A DNA stretch of 64,000 nt from Affinundibacterium baiyunense (GCF_018139645.1 NZ_JAGSPM010000005.1:256277-320276); one strand, 5' to 3'. Shown: positions 43,489 to 52,855, numbered from the stretch's first letter. Notes: generated by a model not told the origin, from the letters alone. Numbers and translations are program-made.

Positions 43489-45767
43489 GCATCGCGAGTG
43501 AGCCCTCAACCACAGGCGAATTGCCAACTTCAGACCAGCAGATACAGACAGAGTTACTCAGCGTAGCAGGTATTCGTTGTGCCGCATGCGTGCAATTGAT
43601 TGAGTTTCGAGTTTCTCAATTAACTGGAGTTGAATCGTTTCGAATCAATCCTATTTCGCAGAAGGCGCAATTGCGTTGGGATTCAGCTCGTTTGAGTTTA
43701 AAGGAAATCATTCAATCGATTGTCGATCTTGGTTACGCTGCTTTTCCTGCGAATCAATCTTTAAGCGAATACCAAGCTAAGGAAAAGAAAATCACCTTGT
43801 GGCGTTTGTTTGTCGCTGGATTTGCAATGATGCAGGTGATGATGTATGCGTTTCCTGCGTATCTTGTGCCCGTGCCGGAGATTGATGGTGATCTCACCCC
43901 CGATTTGGATCGACTATTAAAAATCGCCAGCTTAGTTATTACAATTCCTGTCATTACTTTTTCTGCAGTACCATTTTTCCGCGGTGCGATACGTGATCTT
44001 AGACAGCGCTTTATTGGAATGGATGTGCCAGTTTCTCTCGGCATATTGTTAACTTTTTTCGCTAGTTCTTGGGCGACTTTTTTTTGCGGTGCAGTTTATT
44101 TTGACTCTGCCATTATGTTTGTATTCTTGTTGCTGGGCGCGCGTTTTATTGAAGACAATGTGAGACAGAAAACGTCAGCAGCGCTCTCTGTATTGACGCA
44201 AATTCATCCTACCATGGCACAAAAGCTGCCAAATTATCCTTCTAGAGATTTGCTGATTTCATGTCGTGCTGATGAAGTTCAGCGAGGTGATTATTTGTTG
44301 GTTCCCGCAGGTGAGCAGATTCCTTGCGATGGCGAATTAATCGAAGGCCGCAGTGAGTGCGATGAGGCACTGATGACTGGAGAAGCGCATCCAGTGAGCA
44401 AGAAAGCTGGTGATATGCTAATTGCTGGAGCGGTAAATTTGCACAGTCCTTTGGTAATGCGAGCAACACAAGTTGGTAACGATACACAGTTAGCCAATAT
44501 GATCGCGATGATGGAATCGGCAAGTTTAGAGAAGCCGCGCTTAGTCGCACTTGCAGATAAACATGCAAGTCGATTTTTGTTTGCAATTTTAGTCATCGCT
44601 ATTTTGTCTGGCATCGTTTGGGCTTGGATTGATCCAGATCGTGCGCTTTGGATCGCGATTAGTGTGATCGTGGTGACTTGTCCATGCGCACTTTCATTGG
44701 CGACACCCGGAGTCATGTCCGCAGCGATTGGACAATTAGCGAAGTTTGGCATGCTAATGACGAAAGGTTCTTCGATCGAAAATTTGGCAAATCTGACCCA
44801 TGTCGTATTTGATAAAACAGGCACGCTAACTTACGGAAAGTTAAAGCTTGTTAATGCTGTTTATTTGAATTCAATCGGCAATCAACAGGGCGATCTAGAT
44901 CAGCGAAAGAAACTTATTGCGACGATTGCAGGTATGTCCTTGCATCCGGCAGCAAAAGCGATTGCGGATGGTTTGCTTAGTTTGCAGTCGCAATCTCCTG
45001 TAGTTAGTGAGCTGGTGATTAAGCATAGCCAGGAGTTGGCCGGTGCTGGAATCGAGGTAAGTATCGGTGAGCAAACCTATCGCCTAGGTCGTCTTGATTA
45101 TGTGAACGCGTTGAGTCAAAGCGAATGGCAGATACCATCTGAATTTCGCAATAAATCAGTATCTGTTTTCGGTGATCAGGAGCAGGTATTGGCTTTCTTT
45201 GTCATGGAAGACGGTTTGCGTGAAGAATCGGCGGCTGCGGTGCGAGAATTACAAGAGCAAGGAAAGGTAGTCGTTCTCTTATCTGGCGATAGACAAGATG
45301 TGGTTGCTGAGGTTGCGCAGCAATGTGGCATTGTTGATTTTCAGGCAGATTTAAGTCCTGCGCAAAAGCATGCTTATATTTTGCAATTGCAGCAGCAAGG
45401 TGCAATTGTCGCCATGATTGGTGATGGTATGAATGATGGCCCCGCCTTGTCGTTGGCGAATGTTTCTGTCGCAATGGGGCAGGGTGCGCCAATATCGCAG
45501 ACCCGTAGCGATTGCTTGCTAATGTCAAATCGATTGAGTGATTTTACATTTAGTATGGAATTGGCGAAGAAGGCGTATCGTTTGATACGTCAAAATTTAG
45601 CCTGGGCCTTGCTTTATAATGTCATTGCTGTACCTGCTGCAGTGTTAGGTTTCTTGGAACCTTGGCATGCAGCATTAGGTATGTCGCTGAGTTCATTACT
45701 TGTTGTCGTGAATGGATTGCGACTATTCAATTTAAAGCCAGCAGATTACGAACTTCCTGTCAGGTGA
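43485..45767 (+). CDS. ccoI: Copper-exporting P-type ATPase CcoI, cbb3 oxidase maturation
   Basis: CcoI supplies copper for cbb3 cytochrome oxidase assembly. The 760-residue protein begins with a heavy-metal-associated domain (G-I-R-C-A-A-C, about residues 29-35) and has the P1B signatures T-C-P-C-A-L (metal site in the transmembrane region, about 402-407), the phosphorylation site D-K-T-G-T-L-T (about 444-450), an S-L-H-P motif and G-D-G-M-N-D (about 647-652). Eight transmembrane helices are expected. The PF12156 domain usually fused to its N-terminus is on the preceding frame. The start overlaps that gene's stop by four bases; ccoS follows after 41 bases. Confidence 0.92.
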   Translation: MSIASEPSTTGELPTSDQQIQTELLSVAGIRCAACVQLIEFRVSQLTGVESFRINPISQKAQLRWDSARLSLKEIIQSIVDLGYAAFPANQSLSEYQAKEKKITLWRLFVAGFAMMQVMMYAFPAYLVPVPEIDGDLTPDLDRLLKIASLVITIPVITFSAVPFFRGAIRDLRQRFIGMDVPVSLGILLTFFASSWATFFCGAVYFDSAIMFVFLLLGARFIEDNVRQKTSAALSVLTQIHPTMAQKLPNYPSRDLLISCRADEVQRGDYLLVPAGEQIPCDGELIEGRSECDEALMTGEAHPVSKKAGDMLIAGAVNLHSPLVMRATQVGNDTQLANMIAMMESASLEKPRLVALADKHASRFLFAILVIAILSGIVWAWIDPDRALWIAISVIVVTCPCALSLATPGVMSAAIGQLAKFGMLMTKGSSIENLANLTHVVFDKTGTLTYGKLKLVNAVYLNSIGNQQGDLDQRKKLIATIAGMSLHPAAKAIADGLLSLQSQSPVVSELVIKHSQELAGAGIEVSIGEQTYRLGRLDYVNALSQSEWQIPSEFRNKSVSVFGDQEQVLAFFVMEDGLREESAAAVRELQEQGKVVVLLSGDRQDVVAEVAQQCGIVDFQADLSPAQKHAYILQLQQQGAIVAMIGDGMNDGPALSLANVSVAMGQGAPISQTRSDCLLMSNRLSDFTFSMELAKKAYRLIRQNLAWALLYNVIAVPAAVLGFLEPWHAALGMSLSSLLVVVNGLRLFNLKPADYELPVR

Positions 45768-45808
45768 AAACTGGTTGTTGACTGATCTTAAAGTGCAAAG
45801 TTAAACGC

Positions 45809-45952
45809 ATGGATATTTTATATTTGCTAGTTCCGCTCAGCGTGATCTTAGTGTTTGCAATTGGTGTTGTATTTTGGTGGGCATTAAATCATCGCCAATT
45901 CGAAGAGCTCGATGAAATCGGGCAGAGTATTATTGATGATAAAGATGCCTAA
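45809..45952 (+). CDS. ccoS: Cbb3-type cytochrome oxidase assembly protein CcoS
   Basis: This 47-residue protein reads MDILYLLVPLSVILVFAIGV, a single transmembrane helix, followed by V-F-W-W-A-L and an acidic tail with Q-F-E-E-L-D-E-I-G and D-D-K-D. It is the typical CcoS start and W-W-A motif. CcoS is needed for maturation of the cbb3 oxidase active site. It lies directly after ccoI, as in ccoGHIS operons; ccoG, ccoH and ccoNOPQ are not in the window. It converges with mnmH, five bases away. Confidence 0.92.
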   Translation: MDILYLLVPLSVILVFAIGVVFWWALNHRQFEELDEIGQSIIDDKDA

Positions 45953-45957
45953 GCAGT

Positions 45958-47028
45958 TTATCTTCTATCGTCTTCCGCTAAAATTTGTTGCGCAAGTTGT
46001 TGATAAGCGGAATCTGAATTGTCGCTAACTTGGTAGATTTTGGCTTGCTGAATTAAAGCAAAATTGCGTGCGATGGCTTTTTGATAGGCTGGATCATAAT
46101 GCTTCAGCAGTAGCTGCGCGATCAATTCTTCTGTCTGTTTTTGCTTGGCAAGTTCTGACCAAAGATGAATTTGTTCTTTTCCATGTAGATTGGTCAGGCA
46201 AGCAAGTTGTTCACTCAATAGTTGGTTATCTTCGATGAAGTGGCGATAGTCTTCGCTCAGTAGTGCGATACGATTTTCTAACGATAATTGTAATTGTATG
46301 CAAGCTGATTGGCGCATATTCTCCATCATTGCATCTGGCACGCGTAAATCGCCAACTTTCTTACTCTCTGCTTCAACATAAATCGGTTTGCTGAAGTCAA
46401 ACTGTTGCAGCTGTTGCCAAATGGCGGTTTCAAAATACTTTTGTGATGGCTGCTGGTTGTCCGGTAGCTTTCCGAGTACCGAGCCACGATGTTGCGCGAG
46501 TTGTTCGAGGTCGATGACTTGTGCGCCCTGTATTCTTAATTGCTGAAGTAGTCGACTCTTGCCGGTGCCTGTTTCGCCACACAAAACGATCCAATTCGCT
46601 TGAGCGGCTAATTCTGGCAATTGTTGGTTGACGAAGCGGCGATAGGCTTTGTAGCCGCCATCAAGCTGCATCGCATGCCAACCAATCTTCGCCAAGACAT
46701 GTGTCATCGAGCCACTACGATTGCCGCCGCGCCAGCAGTAAATCAGTGGCTTCCATTCCTTAGGCTTATCGAGAAAAAGTTGCTCTACATGTTGACCGAT
46801 GTTTTTCGCGACGAGTGCAGCGCCAATTTTTTTCGCTTCAAATGGACTGACTTGTTTGTATGTGGTGCCTACTTTGATTCGCTCGGCATTGTTTAAAACG
46901 GGACAATTGATGGCACCGGGAATGTGATCTTCCGCAAATTCATCTGGGCTGCGGACATCGATAATGCAATCAAAAGTAGATAGTGATGGATAGGCCAGTT
47001 CGAAACTGATTAAACGCGAATTACTCAA
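45958..47028 (-). CDS. mnmH: tRNA 2-selenouridine synthase
   Basis: MnmH (SelU/YbbB) replaces sulfur with selenium in 2-thiouridine at the tRNA wobble position. The 356-residue protein has an N-terminal rhodanese domain (I-I-D-V-R-S-P-D-E-F, about 22-31; active Cys98 in C-W-R-G-G-N-R-S-G) and a P-loop domain (G-E-T-G-T-G-K-S, 151-158). It needs selenophosphate from SelD, whose gene is not in the window. It is transcribed seven bases after tesA on the same strand and converges with ccoS. Confidence 0.94.
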   Translation of the reverse strand: MSNSRLISFELAYPSLSTFDCIIDVRSPDEFAEDHIPGAINCPVLNNAERIKVGTTYKQVSPFEAKKIGAALVAKNIGQHVEQLFLDKPKEWKPLIYCWRGGNRSGSMTHVLAKIGWHAMQLDGGYKAYRRFVNQQLPELAAQANWIVLCGETGTGKSRLLQQLRIQGAQVIDLEQLAQHRGSVLGKLPDNQQPSQKYFETAIWQQLQQFDFSKPIYVEAESKKVGDLRVPDAMMENMRQSACIQLQLSLENRIALLSEDYRHFIEDNQLLSEQLACLTNLHGKEQIHLWSELAKQKQTEELIAQLLLKHYDPAYQKAIARNFALIQQAKIYQVSDNSDSAYQQLAQQILAEDDRR

Positions 47029-47035
47029 AATGGAC

Positions 47036-47680
47036 TCATTTCCTCAGTAATTTTTGTAACGGCCCCCACACATTCTCCAGCATGGTGGGATGTGCTTCAG
47101 CCGTTAAGTGAATGCGATCTGGTTGAAACATTTCTGGTTTGTCGGCGACTCCTTTCAGAAAGAAAGGAACTAACGCGGATTGTGTTTCTTTGGCTAATTT
47201 GGCGTACATAGAGAAGAACTTATCCGTGTAGGCTTTGCCGTAATTTGGTGGAATTTGCATCGCGACTAACAAAGGTTTTGCTTTGCTTGCTTTCGTCATA
47301 TTCAACATATCTCGGAAATTTTGTTCAGAGACATTGAGGTCTAGACCGCGTAAGGCGTCATTACCACCCAATTCAACAATGACGATGTTCGGTTGATGGA
47401 TTTTCAATAACGCACCTAAGCGAGTTTTTCCACCGCTACTAGTTTCACCGCTGATGCTGGCATTGATGACGCGTGCATTTATTTTTTTCTCTTGCAGCTT
47501 TTTTTCTAGCAAAGCGACCCAACCTGTACCACGTGTCAGCCCGTATTCTGCGGATAAACTATCGCCAAGCACAAGTATAGTTTTTGGTGCAGAATGCGCA
47601 TGTCCTGTCATGAGTAAACCGAGAACGACAAAAATAACTGCGCTGAAGAAGTTCAGTGTATTCTTAAAATTTAAACGCAT
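47036..47680 (-). CDS. tesA: SGNH/GDSL arylesterase (TesA-like), periplasmic
   Basis: This 214-residue protein has a signal peptide (about 1-30, ending G-H-A-H-S-A) and the SGNH blocks: block I V-L-G-D-S-L-S-A-E-Y-G (Ser), block III G-G-N-D-A-L-R-G (Asn), and block V D-R-I-H-L-T (Asp, His). It is a TesA/ApeE-type esterase or lysophospholipase. Start ATG at 47680 is preferred; a TTG-type start at 47707 lies inside the divergent ABC gene. It precedes mnmH and is divergent from the ABC ATPase with only nine bases between start codons. Confidence 0.92.
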   Translation of the reverse strand: MRLNFKNTLNFFSAVIFVVLGLLMTGHAHSAPKTILVLGDSLSAEYGLTRGTGWVALLEKKLQEKKINARVINASISGETSSGGKTRLGALLKIHQPNIVIVELGGNDALRGLDLNVSEQNFRDMLNMTKASKAKPLLVAMQIPPNYGKAYTDKFFSMYAKLAKETQSALVPFFLKGVADKPEMFQPDRIHLTAEAHPTMLENVWGPLQKLLRK

Positions 47681-47689
47681 AAATCTAAC

Positions 47690-48376
47690 ATGAGCCTTTC
47701 TAGTCAAAACAGTATTCCAGCTATTAACGTCAAGAATCTGAGCAAGCGCGTGGCTGATGCGACAGGTGAATTGACTATTCTACATAATATCGAGTTTTCT
47801 GTTGCAGCGGGTGAGACTGTCGCGATTGTTGGTGCATCAGGTTCTGGAAAGTCGACCTTGCTCGGCATTTTAGCTGGATTAGATACACCAAGTGAGGGCA
47901 CGGTCGAACTGGGCGGTGTCGATATTTTCGCCCTTGATGAAGACGGTCGAGCACTATTACGTAAAAGTCAGCTTGGTTTTGTGTTTCAGTCGTTTCAACT
48001 ATTAATGCATTTGAATGCAATCGAAAACGTTATGTTGCCGATGGAATTGCGTGGCGACAAAGATGCGAGGTCAAAAGCAGAACAGATGTTGGCGAAAGTA
48101 GGGCTGTCTAGTCGCCTCAAACACTATCCAAAGTATTTGTCTGGTGGAGAGCAGCAGCGTGTTGCCTTGGCGCGTGCTTTTGTGACAGAGCCACCTTTAT
48201 TATTCGCAGATGAACCGACAGGTAGTTTAGACGCAGCGACGGGGGAAGCGGTGATTAAATTGATGTTTGAACTGAATCGTGAACGTGGTTCAAGTTTGGT
48301 GTTGGTGACCCATGACTTATCGATTGCGGCGCGTTGCGGACGCACAATTTCTATCGCAGCAGGACGATTAGCTTAG
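47690..48376 (+). CDS. ABC transporter ATP-binding protein (YbbA/LolD-like)
   Basis: This 228-residue ATPase has Walker A G-A-S-G-S-G-K-S-T (about 42-50), Q-loop F-V-F-Q-S-F-Q-L-L, signature L-S-G-G-E-Q-Q-R-V-A (about 146-155), Walker B L-L-F-A-D-E-P-T-G and an H-loop T-H-D. It belongs to the MacB/LolD type; YbbA is usually paired with the permease YbbP and with TesA. Here tesA is divergent but no permease gene is adjacent in the window, so its partner is not identified. The ATG at 47690 is nine bases from the tesA start. Confidence 0.9.
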   Translation: MSLSSQNSIPAINVKNLSKRVADATGELTILHNIEFSVAAGETVAIVGASGSGKSTLLGILAGLDTPSEGTVELGGVDIFALDEDGRALLRKSQLGFVFQSFQLLMHLNAIENVMLPMELRGDKDARSKAEQMLAKVGLSSRLKHYPKYLSGGEQQRVALARAFVTEPPLLFADEPTGSLDAATGEAVIKLMFELNRERGSSLVLVTHDLSIAARCGRTISIAAGRLA

Positions 48377-48408
48377 TATGGTTTTTAACTTTTGATTGGT
48401 TTGAAATG

Positions 48409-48444
48409 AAAAGCTCAAAGCGATTGCCTTGAGCTTTTGTTTTT
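48409..48444. terminator. Terminator between the convergent ABC gene and outer-membrane protein gene
   Basis: AAAAGCTCAA and TTGAGCTTTT form a ten-base-pair stem with a ten-base loop followed by GTTTTTAG. The flanking A- and T-tracts allow termination in both directions. Confidence 0.8.
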
Positions 48445-49240
48445 AGAAGCGATAAGTCGCGACAGAAAATATAGTCACGGGTGTACGTTGTGTGACAAAT
48501 GGATTTTTGCTCGGTGAGTTGAGGATATGACGAGCACTGATACCTGTCGATAAAGTCCAGTTGGTATCGATATTCCAATTCCAGCTACTGCCAATTCGTA
48601 ATTCAGGTCGATTAAATTGATTGGAATTTAATGACAAGAAGTTTTGCGATTGACGCCAGTCCTGCATGGCAAGACTATTTTTAGACAAATTCGCAGGGGT
48701 ATTCCAATTCACACTAAAAACTGCGGTTAGCTCATGTCTTCTATTGAATACACGATTTGCTTTTGCTGCCAAACTCAGACGTGCAACATTTTGTTTACCA
48801 ATCCCATACGACACCGATGAACCCAACGAGAAATTTGACGTAAGTTTGTAGTCGAGAAAAGCGCTAGTGGAGAAATTTGTTTGGGGTGCCGAGTTACTTG
48901 GTTTTTCAAATAGATCATCGAAAGATGAACTAACTTGACGCTCTGTATCAAAGCTGATGCCATAGTCTAACTTACCAGCTTTGGAAAAATGGACTGTGCT
49001 CTTATTGGTTTGACTCACAAATAGTCCGGCTTTGCTTTGCTTTACCGGCGTATAACTAGCATCATAAGGCGAGCTCATCGCGATGGTTTGTGTGTAACGT
49101 ACGCCTGCGAGCGGTACTTGCTGAGATGGATAGACTGCCGCTGCCGTAGAAAACTGCCCAGAGCGGAAATTTTGCGCATGCGCAGCGGAAGATGCGATTC
49201 CAAGCATGCCCAAAATTAATAGATAAGCCGTTTTATTCAT
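48443..49240 (-). CDS. Outer-membrane beta-barrel-like protein of unknown function
   Basis: This 265-residue protein has a signal peptide (M-N-K-T-A-Y-L-L-I-L-G-M-L-G, cleavage after A-H-A about residue 22). Amphipathic strands alternate through the protein, ending in the C-terminal T-Y-R-F, the aromatic terminus that marks Bam-assembled outer-membrane proteins. I do not recognise a family. It is the last gene of a thyA-folA-DUF4337 run (14-base gap after DUF4337). Confidence 0.75.
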   Translation of the reverse strand: MNKTAYLLILGMLGIASSAAHAQNFRSGQFSTAAAVYPSQQVPLAGVRYTQTIAMSSPYDASYTPVKQSKAGLFVSQTNKSTVHFSKAGKLDYGISFDTERQVSSSFDDLFEKPSNSAPQTNFSTSAFLDYKLTSNFSLGSSVSYGIGKQNVARLSLAAKANRVFNRRHELTAVFSVNWNTPANLSKNSLAMQDWRQSQNFLSLNSNQFNRPELRIGSSWNWNIDTNWTLSTGISARHILNSPSKNPFVTQRTPVTIFSVATYRF

Positions 49241-49254
49241 GATCTAGACTCTCG

Positions 49255-49824
49255 TTAAATATGCATCCAAGCCAAAGCAGCGATACCTAGTCCAGCTGCT
49301 GCAACACTATACGATGTGTATTCTAACCATTTTTTCTTTGTTAAAAGTGCAATTGCTGCTAAAGAAATAGCAATTTGTACTGCTGTCATTGCTTGTGCCC
49401 AGCGATGATGCTGATGCAGTGCTTCATCAGAGGCTTTTTCTAATTCTACTACTCGTTGTTCAAAAGCTTCAGCTTCTTTTTTGATTTGATCCTTTTCGGC
49501 CTTATATCGTTCAATTTCTGTCTCATATTTTTTCACATCGCTTGCAGGCAAAAGCAGTGCCAATTCTGCCAAGTTTTGCTTACTTGATTTTGCTTGGTAA
49601 TGACTCCAACGATTTGATGCTTCAGTTTTGTTGATTGCAGCGCTGTTTTTCAGCATGGCTGCCGAATTTTGAGTCGCACCACCTTCATAACCAAGCAAGG
49701 CGCCCACTGTTGCCATGATCGCTGTCATAACTGCAATCTTGCTTGAAAATATATCATTGCTATGTGCTGCATGTTCTAATTCATGATCATGTGGACCATG
49801 CACATGAAAACCGTGTCCTGCCAT
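49255..49824 (-). CDS. DUF4337 family membrane protein
   Basis: This 189-residue protein has a His-rich N-terminus (G-H-G-F-H-V-H-G-P-H-D-H), a transmembrane helix at about residues 28-47, a long charged coiled-coil segment (about 90-135) and two C-terminal transmembrane helices (about 140-185). It matches DUF4337, whose role is unknown. The His-rich start could bind metal. It begins eight bases after folA, indicating cotranscription. Confidence 0.85.
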   Translation of the reverse strand: MAGHGFHVHGPHDHELEHAAHSNDIFSSKIAVMTAIMATVGALLGYEGGATQNSAAMLKNSAAINKTEASNRWSHYQAKSSKQNLAELALLLPASDVKKYETEIERYKAEKDQIKKEAEAFEQRVVELEKASDEALHQHHRWAQAMTAVQIAISLAAIALLTKKKWLEYTSYSVAAAGLGIAALAWMHI

Positions 49825-49832
49825 TTTGATTC

Positions 49833-50315
49833 CTATTTTCTTGTATATGAAACAATCGCATAAGCCAAATTAGTGCTTTCTGCGACAAAATCTTTTCGTT
49901 GATCTTCTTGCCAGCTGTTGCGATCAATTTCAGGGAAGAAAGCATCACAATCAAATTGTGCTTGAATTTCTGTCACGATGAGTTTTTGTGCTTGCGCTAT
50001 CGCTTGTTGATAAATCTGTGCACCACCAATCACAAATGCTTCTTCACCTTCACTGTGATCTATGGCTTCTTTGATTGAACCAACACAGGTCACGCCATCA
50101 TGACGCCAATCTGGGTTGCGGCTCACCACGATGTTTTTTCGATTTGGCAGTGGCCGACCAATTGACTCAAAGGTTTTTCTACCCATGATGATGGTATGAC
50201 CAGAGGTCGTGCGTTTAAAGTGTGCTAAGTCTTCTGGTAAATGCCAAGGTAGTTGATTATTGATGCCTATTCCATTTTTTTTATCGGTAGCAACGATGAG
50301 AGTCAAAGTGGTCAT
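49833..50315 (-). CDS. folA: Dihydrofolate reductase
   Basis: FolA regenerates tetrahydrofolate with NADPH, balancing the dihydrofolate produced by ThyA. The 160-residue protein has I-V-A-T-D-K-K-N-G-I-G, L-P-W-H-L-P-E-D-L-A-H-F-K, I-I-M-G-R-K-T-F-E-S-I-G-R-P-L-P and F-V-I-G-G-A-Q-I-Y, the DHFR signatures. It follows thyA by 12 bases, a classic pair. Confidence 0.97.
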   Translation of the reverse strand: MTTLTLIVATDKKNGIGINNQLPWHLPEDLAHFKRTTSGHTIIMGRKTFESIGRPLPNRKNIVVSRNPDWRHDGVTCVGSIKEAIDHSEGEEAFVIGGAQIYQQAIAQAQKLIVTEIQAQFDCDAFFPEIDRNSWQEDQRKDFVAESTNLAYAIVSYTRK

Positions 50316-50327
50316 AATTTTGCAAAC

Positions 50328-51122
50328 TTAAACAGCAACTGGTGCTTTGATATGGGGATGGAATTGATAATTCTCAATCTCGAAATCTTCAAATTTATAG
50401 TCAAAAATACTTTCTGGCTTACGCAAAATTGTTAATGTTGGTAGGGGATGGGGCGCGCGTGATAATTGTTCTTCGACTTGTTCCATGTGATTGCTGTAAA
50501 GATGACAGTCACCGCCAGTCCAAATAAAATCCCCAACTTGCAGATCGGTTTGTTGTGCCACCATATGTGTTAATAAAGCATAGGATGCGATATTGAATGG
50601 AACTCCAAGAAAAATATCTGCACTGCGTTGATATAGCTGGCATGACAACTTGCCATCGGCAACATAAAACTGGAAAAAAGCATGGCAGGGTGGGAGTTTC
50701 ATATTTGGAATTTCTGCCACATTCCAAGCAGACACGATCAGGCGCCTTGAGTCTGGATTCGATTTAATTTGTTCAATCAGTTGCGCAATTTGATCGACAT
50801 GACCGCCATTGGGTAACGGCCAGCTACGCCATTGAGACCCATAAACTGGACCTAAATCACCATTTTCATCAGCCCAATCATCCCAAATTGATACGCCATT
50901 TTCTTTTAAATAAGCAATATTGGTTGATCCAGCTAAAAACCAGATAAGTTCATGAATAATCGAACGTAAATGCAATTTTTTTGTGGTCACCAATGGGAAG
51001 CCTTGGCTTAAGTCGAATCGCATTTGGTAACCGAAAACGGAGCGCGTACCAGTGCCAGTTCTATCTGTTTTTATGTGTCCATGCTGTTGCACATGACGCA
51101 TTAAGTCGAGGTATTGTTGCAT
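50328..51122 (-). CDS. thyA: Thymidylate synthase
   Basis: ThyA makes dTMP from dUMP using methylene-THF. The 264-residue length equals E. coli ThyA. It contains the catalytic Cys in [33 protein letters not shown] and the C-terminal A-P-V-A-V. It heads thyA-folA-DUF4337-OMP. Confidence 0.98.
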   Translation of the reverse strand: MQQYLDLMRHVQQHGHIKTDRTGTGTRSVFGYQMRFDLSQGFPLVTTKKLHLRSIIHELIWFLAGSTNIAYLKENGVSIWDDWADENGDLGPVYGSQWRSWPLPNGGHVDQIAQLIEQIKSNPDSRRLIVSAWNVAEIPNMKLPPCHAFFQFYVADGKLSCQLYQRSADIFLGVPFNIASYALLTHMVAQQTDLQVGDFIWTGGDCHLYSNHMEQVEEQLSRAPHPLPTLTILRKPESIFDYKFEDFEIENYQFHPHIKAPVAV

Positions 51123-51172
51123 TCTATTTGGCTCTTCAAGTCATTAAAATTTGAGAGAATATGGAGTTCAGA

Positions 51173-51213
51173 ACAACAATGCCTTGTGGTTGAAACCGAC
51201 AAGGCATTGTTGT
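51173..51213. repeat. Perfect 15-base inverted repeat downstream of the histidine kinase
   Basis: ACAACAATGCCTTGT and its complement are separated by 11 bases. No T-run follows the stem on either strand, so it is either a weak terminator for the minus-strand kinase or a structural element ahead of thyA. Confidence 0.7.
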
Positions 51214-51247
51214 GTTGATTTGCGTTAGTATAACAGTCACGCTTAAA

Positions 51248-52855
51248 TTAAGTGTCAATAATCTGTCCTACGTGCTCGGTGCTGCCTGGCGCCACCAATG
51301 GAATTGACATTTCGAAGCGGGCGCCGTGATTTGGCTCGCTGGTGACTTTAATTTCTCCACCAAGCACATTGGTAATGATATTAAACGTAATACTTAATCC
51401 TAAGCCGCTTCCGCCTTTGCCAAACTTCGTCGTGAAGAAAGGTTCGAAAATACGTTTAATAATGTTCGGTGGTATACCTTTGCCTGAATCTTCAAAAACA
51501 ATCAGGACGTGGTCCCCCTGACGTCTTGCCATGCAACGCATATAGCCTTGGCTCATTCCATCAAGTCCATGCACCACCGCGTTATTGACTAGATTACTAA
51601 ACACCTGACCCAAGGGGCCGGGATAGCTATCGAGTTCAATATCATCCGGAATGTCCAATTCCAAAGTGTAGGGCGTTTTACGCAAACTTGAATGCAATAA
51701 TGCAGCCAATTCTTGGAACACAATAACTAAGGTGAATTTTCGTCGCTGCGCGCTAGATTGATCGACTGCAACCTGTTTGAAATCACCAACCAATTGTGCG
51801 GCTTGTTGTAAGCCTCGCATTAATAACTTACTTGATTCTGTCGCTGCTTCAACATAGTGACTTAAATCAGATCGCCGCATGGTGCCATCCGTCATTGCTT
51901 TGCCAATTTGTCGGGTTTCATCACTTAAGGTGCTTGCCACTAATAGGCAGTTACCTAAAGGTGTATTCAATTCATGGGCAACACCAGCAACCATGGAACC
52001 GAGTGCTGCCATGCGTTCAATTCTTGCTAATTCATTCTGCGCGCTATTAACACTTGCTAATGCGGCCTCTAAATGATGATTGGCGTTTTCCAGTTCTTGT
52101 GTGCGTTGGCGAACTTTCGATTCGAGTGTGCCGGAATACTCGAGCAATTGTTGATTCTTGATTTCCAACTCATTGAATGATCTCTGCAACGCCTGTCGGG
52201 TTGCTTCAAGACTGACCGCTAAATGTCCAATTTCATCTTTGCGATCAAACGAGATAACTTCGTTTAATTCACCGTTCGCTAACAAATCGGATTTTTCGAT
52301 CAAATCTTTGATCGGTCTAACCAAGCGCCATTGCAATACGATGTAAATACAAATGACGGACAATAAAAAGGACGTTGCGGTAACGAAAATGGCGCGATAA
52401 AAGTTATCGCGAATTTCAGTTCGCATGTTTTCTTCGGTAAACGTGAGTTGCACTTCACCGATTACTTGTTCGCCGTGCGAGATCGTGCGTGATTTGGTTC
52501 TATATGGGCCTTGTTGTGTATCTTTTCGTGAATTGGTAATGAAGGTTTTTTTATCGGGTAAGGTAATGACATGGATTTCCGAAACATTCGGATTCGAAAA
52601 CACCACATCGCTGGATTGTTTTGCGATCTCGGGCGTGATTTGCCACACCGGCTCGCTCAGGATGACTGCGAGAATTGCTGCTGAACGTTGATGATCGTCC
52701 TCAAGTTTTTTGAGACTGTCTGCTTCAATCGTATTTAACTGAATGGGAATTAAAATCGAGGACGTAACTAAAAGACCGAAGAAGACTGCAAGAACAACCG
52801 CAAGCCGTAAAGTAATACGACTAAATATTGAGGAAATGAAAGACGGGGGATTCAT
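51248..52855 (-). CDS. Membrane-bound sensor histidine kinase (HAMP, HisKA, HATPase), no adjacent regulator
   Basis: This 535-residue kinase has transmembrane helix 1 (about 18-38), a periplasmic sensor domain of about 115 residues, transmembrane helix 2 (about 155-175), a HAMP domain (about 177-230), a coiled coil (about 225-285), a HisKA domain with the phospho-accepting H294 (A-H-E-L-N-T-P-L-G-N) and a HATPase domain (N-A-V-V-H-G-L-D, D-S-G-K-G-I-P, G-G-S-G-L-G-L-S). No response regulator gene is adjacent, so the partner is unknown. Confidence 0.9.
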   Translation of the reverse strand: MNPPSFISSIFSRITLRLAVVLAVFFGLLVTSSILIPIQLNTIEADSLKKLEDDHQRSAAILAVILSEPVWQITPEIAKQSSDVVFSNPNVSEIHVITLPDKKTFITNSRKDTQQGPYRTKSRTISHGEQVIGEVQLTFTEENMRTEIRDNFYRAIFVTATSFLLSVICIYIVLQWRLVRPIKDLIEKSDLLANGELNEVISFDRKDEIGHLAVSLEATRQALQRSFNELEIKNQQLLEYSGTLESKVRQRTQELENANHHLEAALASVNSAQNELARIERMAALGSMVAGVAHELNTPLGNCLLVASTLSDETRQIGKAMTDGTMRRSDLSHYVEAATESSKLLMRGLQQAAQLVGDFKQVAVDQSSAQRRKFTLVIVFQELAALLHSSLRKTPYTLELDIPDDIELDSYPGPLGQVFSNLVNNAVVHGLDGMSQGYMRCMARRQGDHVLIVFEDSGKGIPPNIIKRIFEPFFTTKFGKGGSGLGLSITFNIITNVLGGEIKVTSEPNHGARFEMSIPLVAPGSTEHVGQIIDT

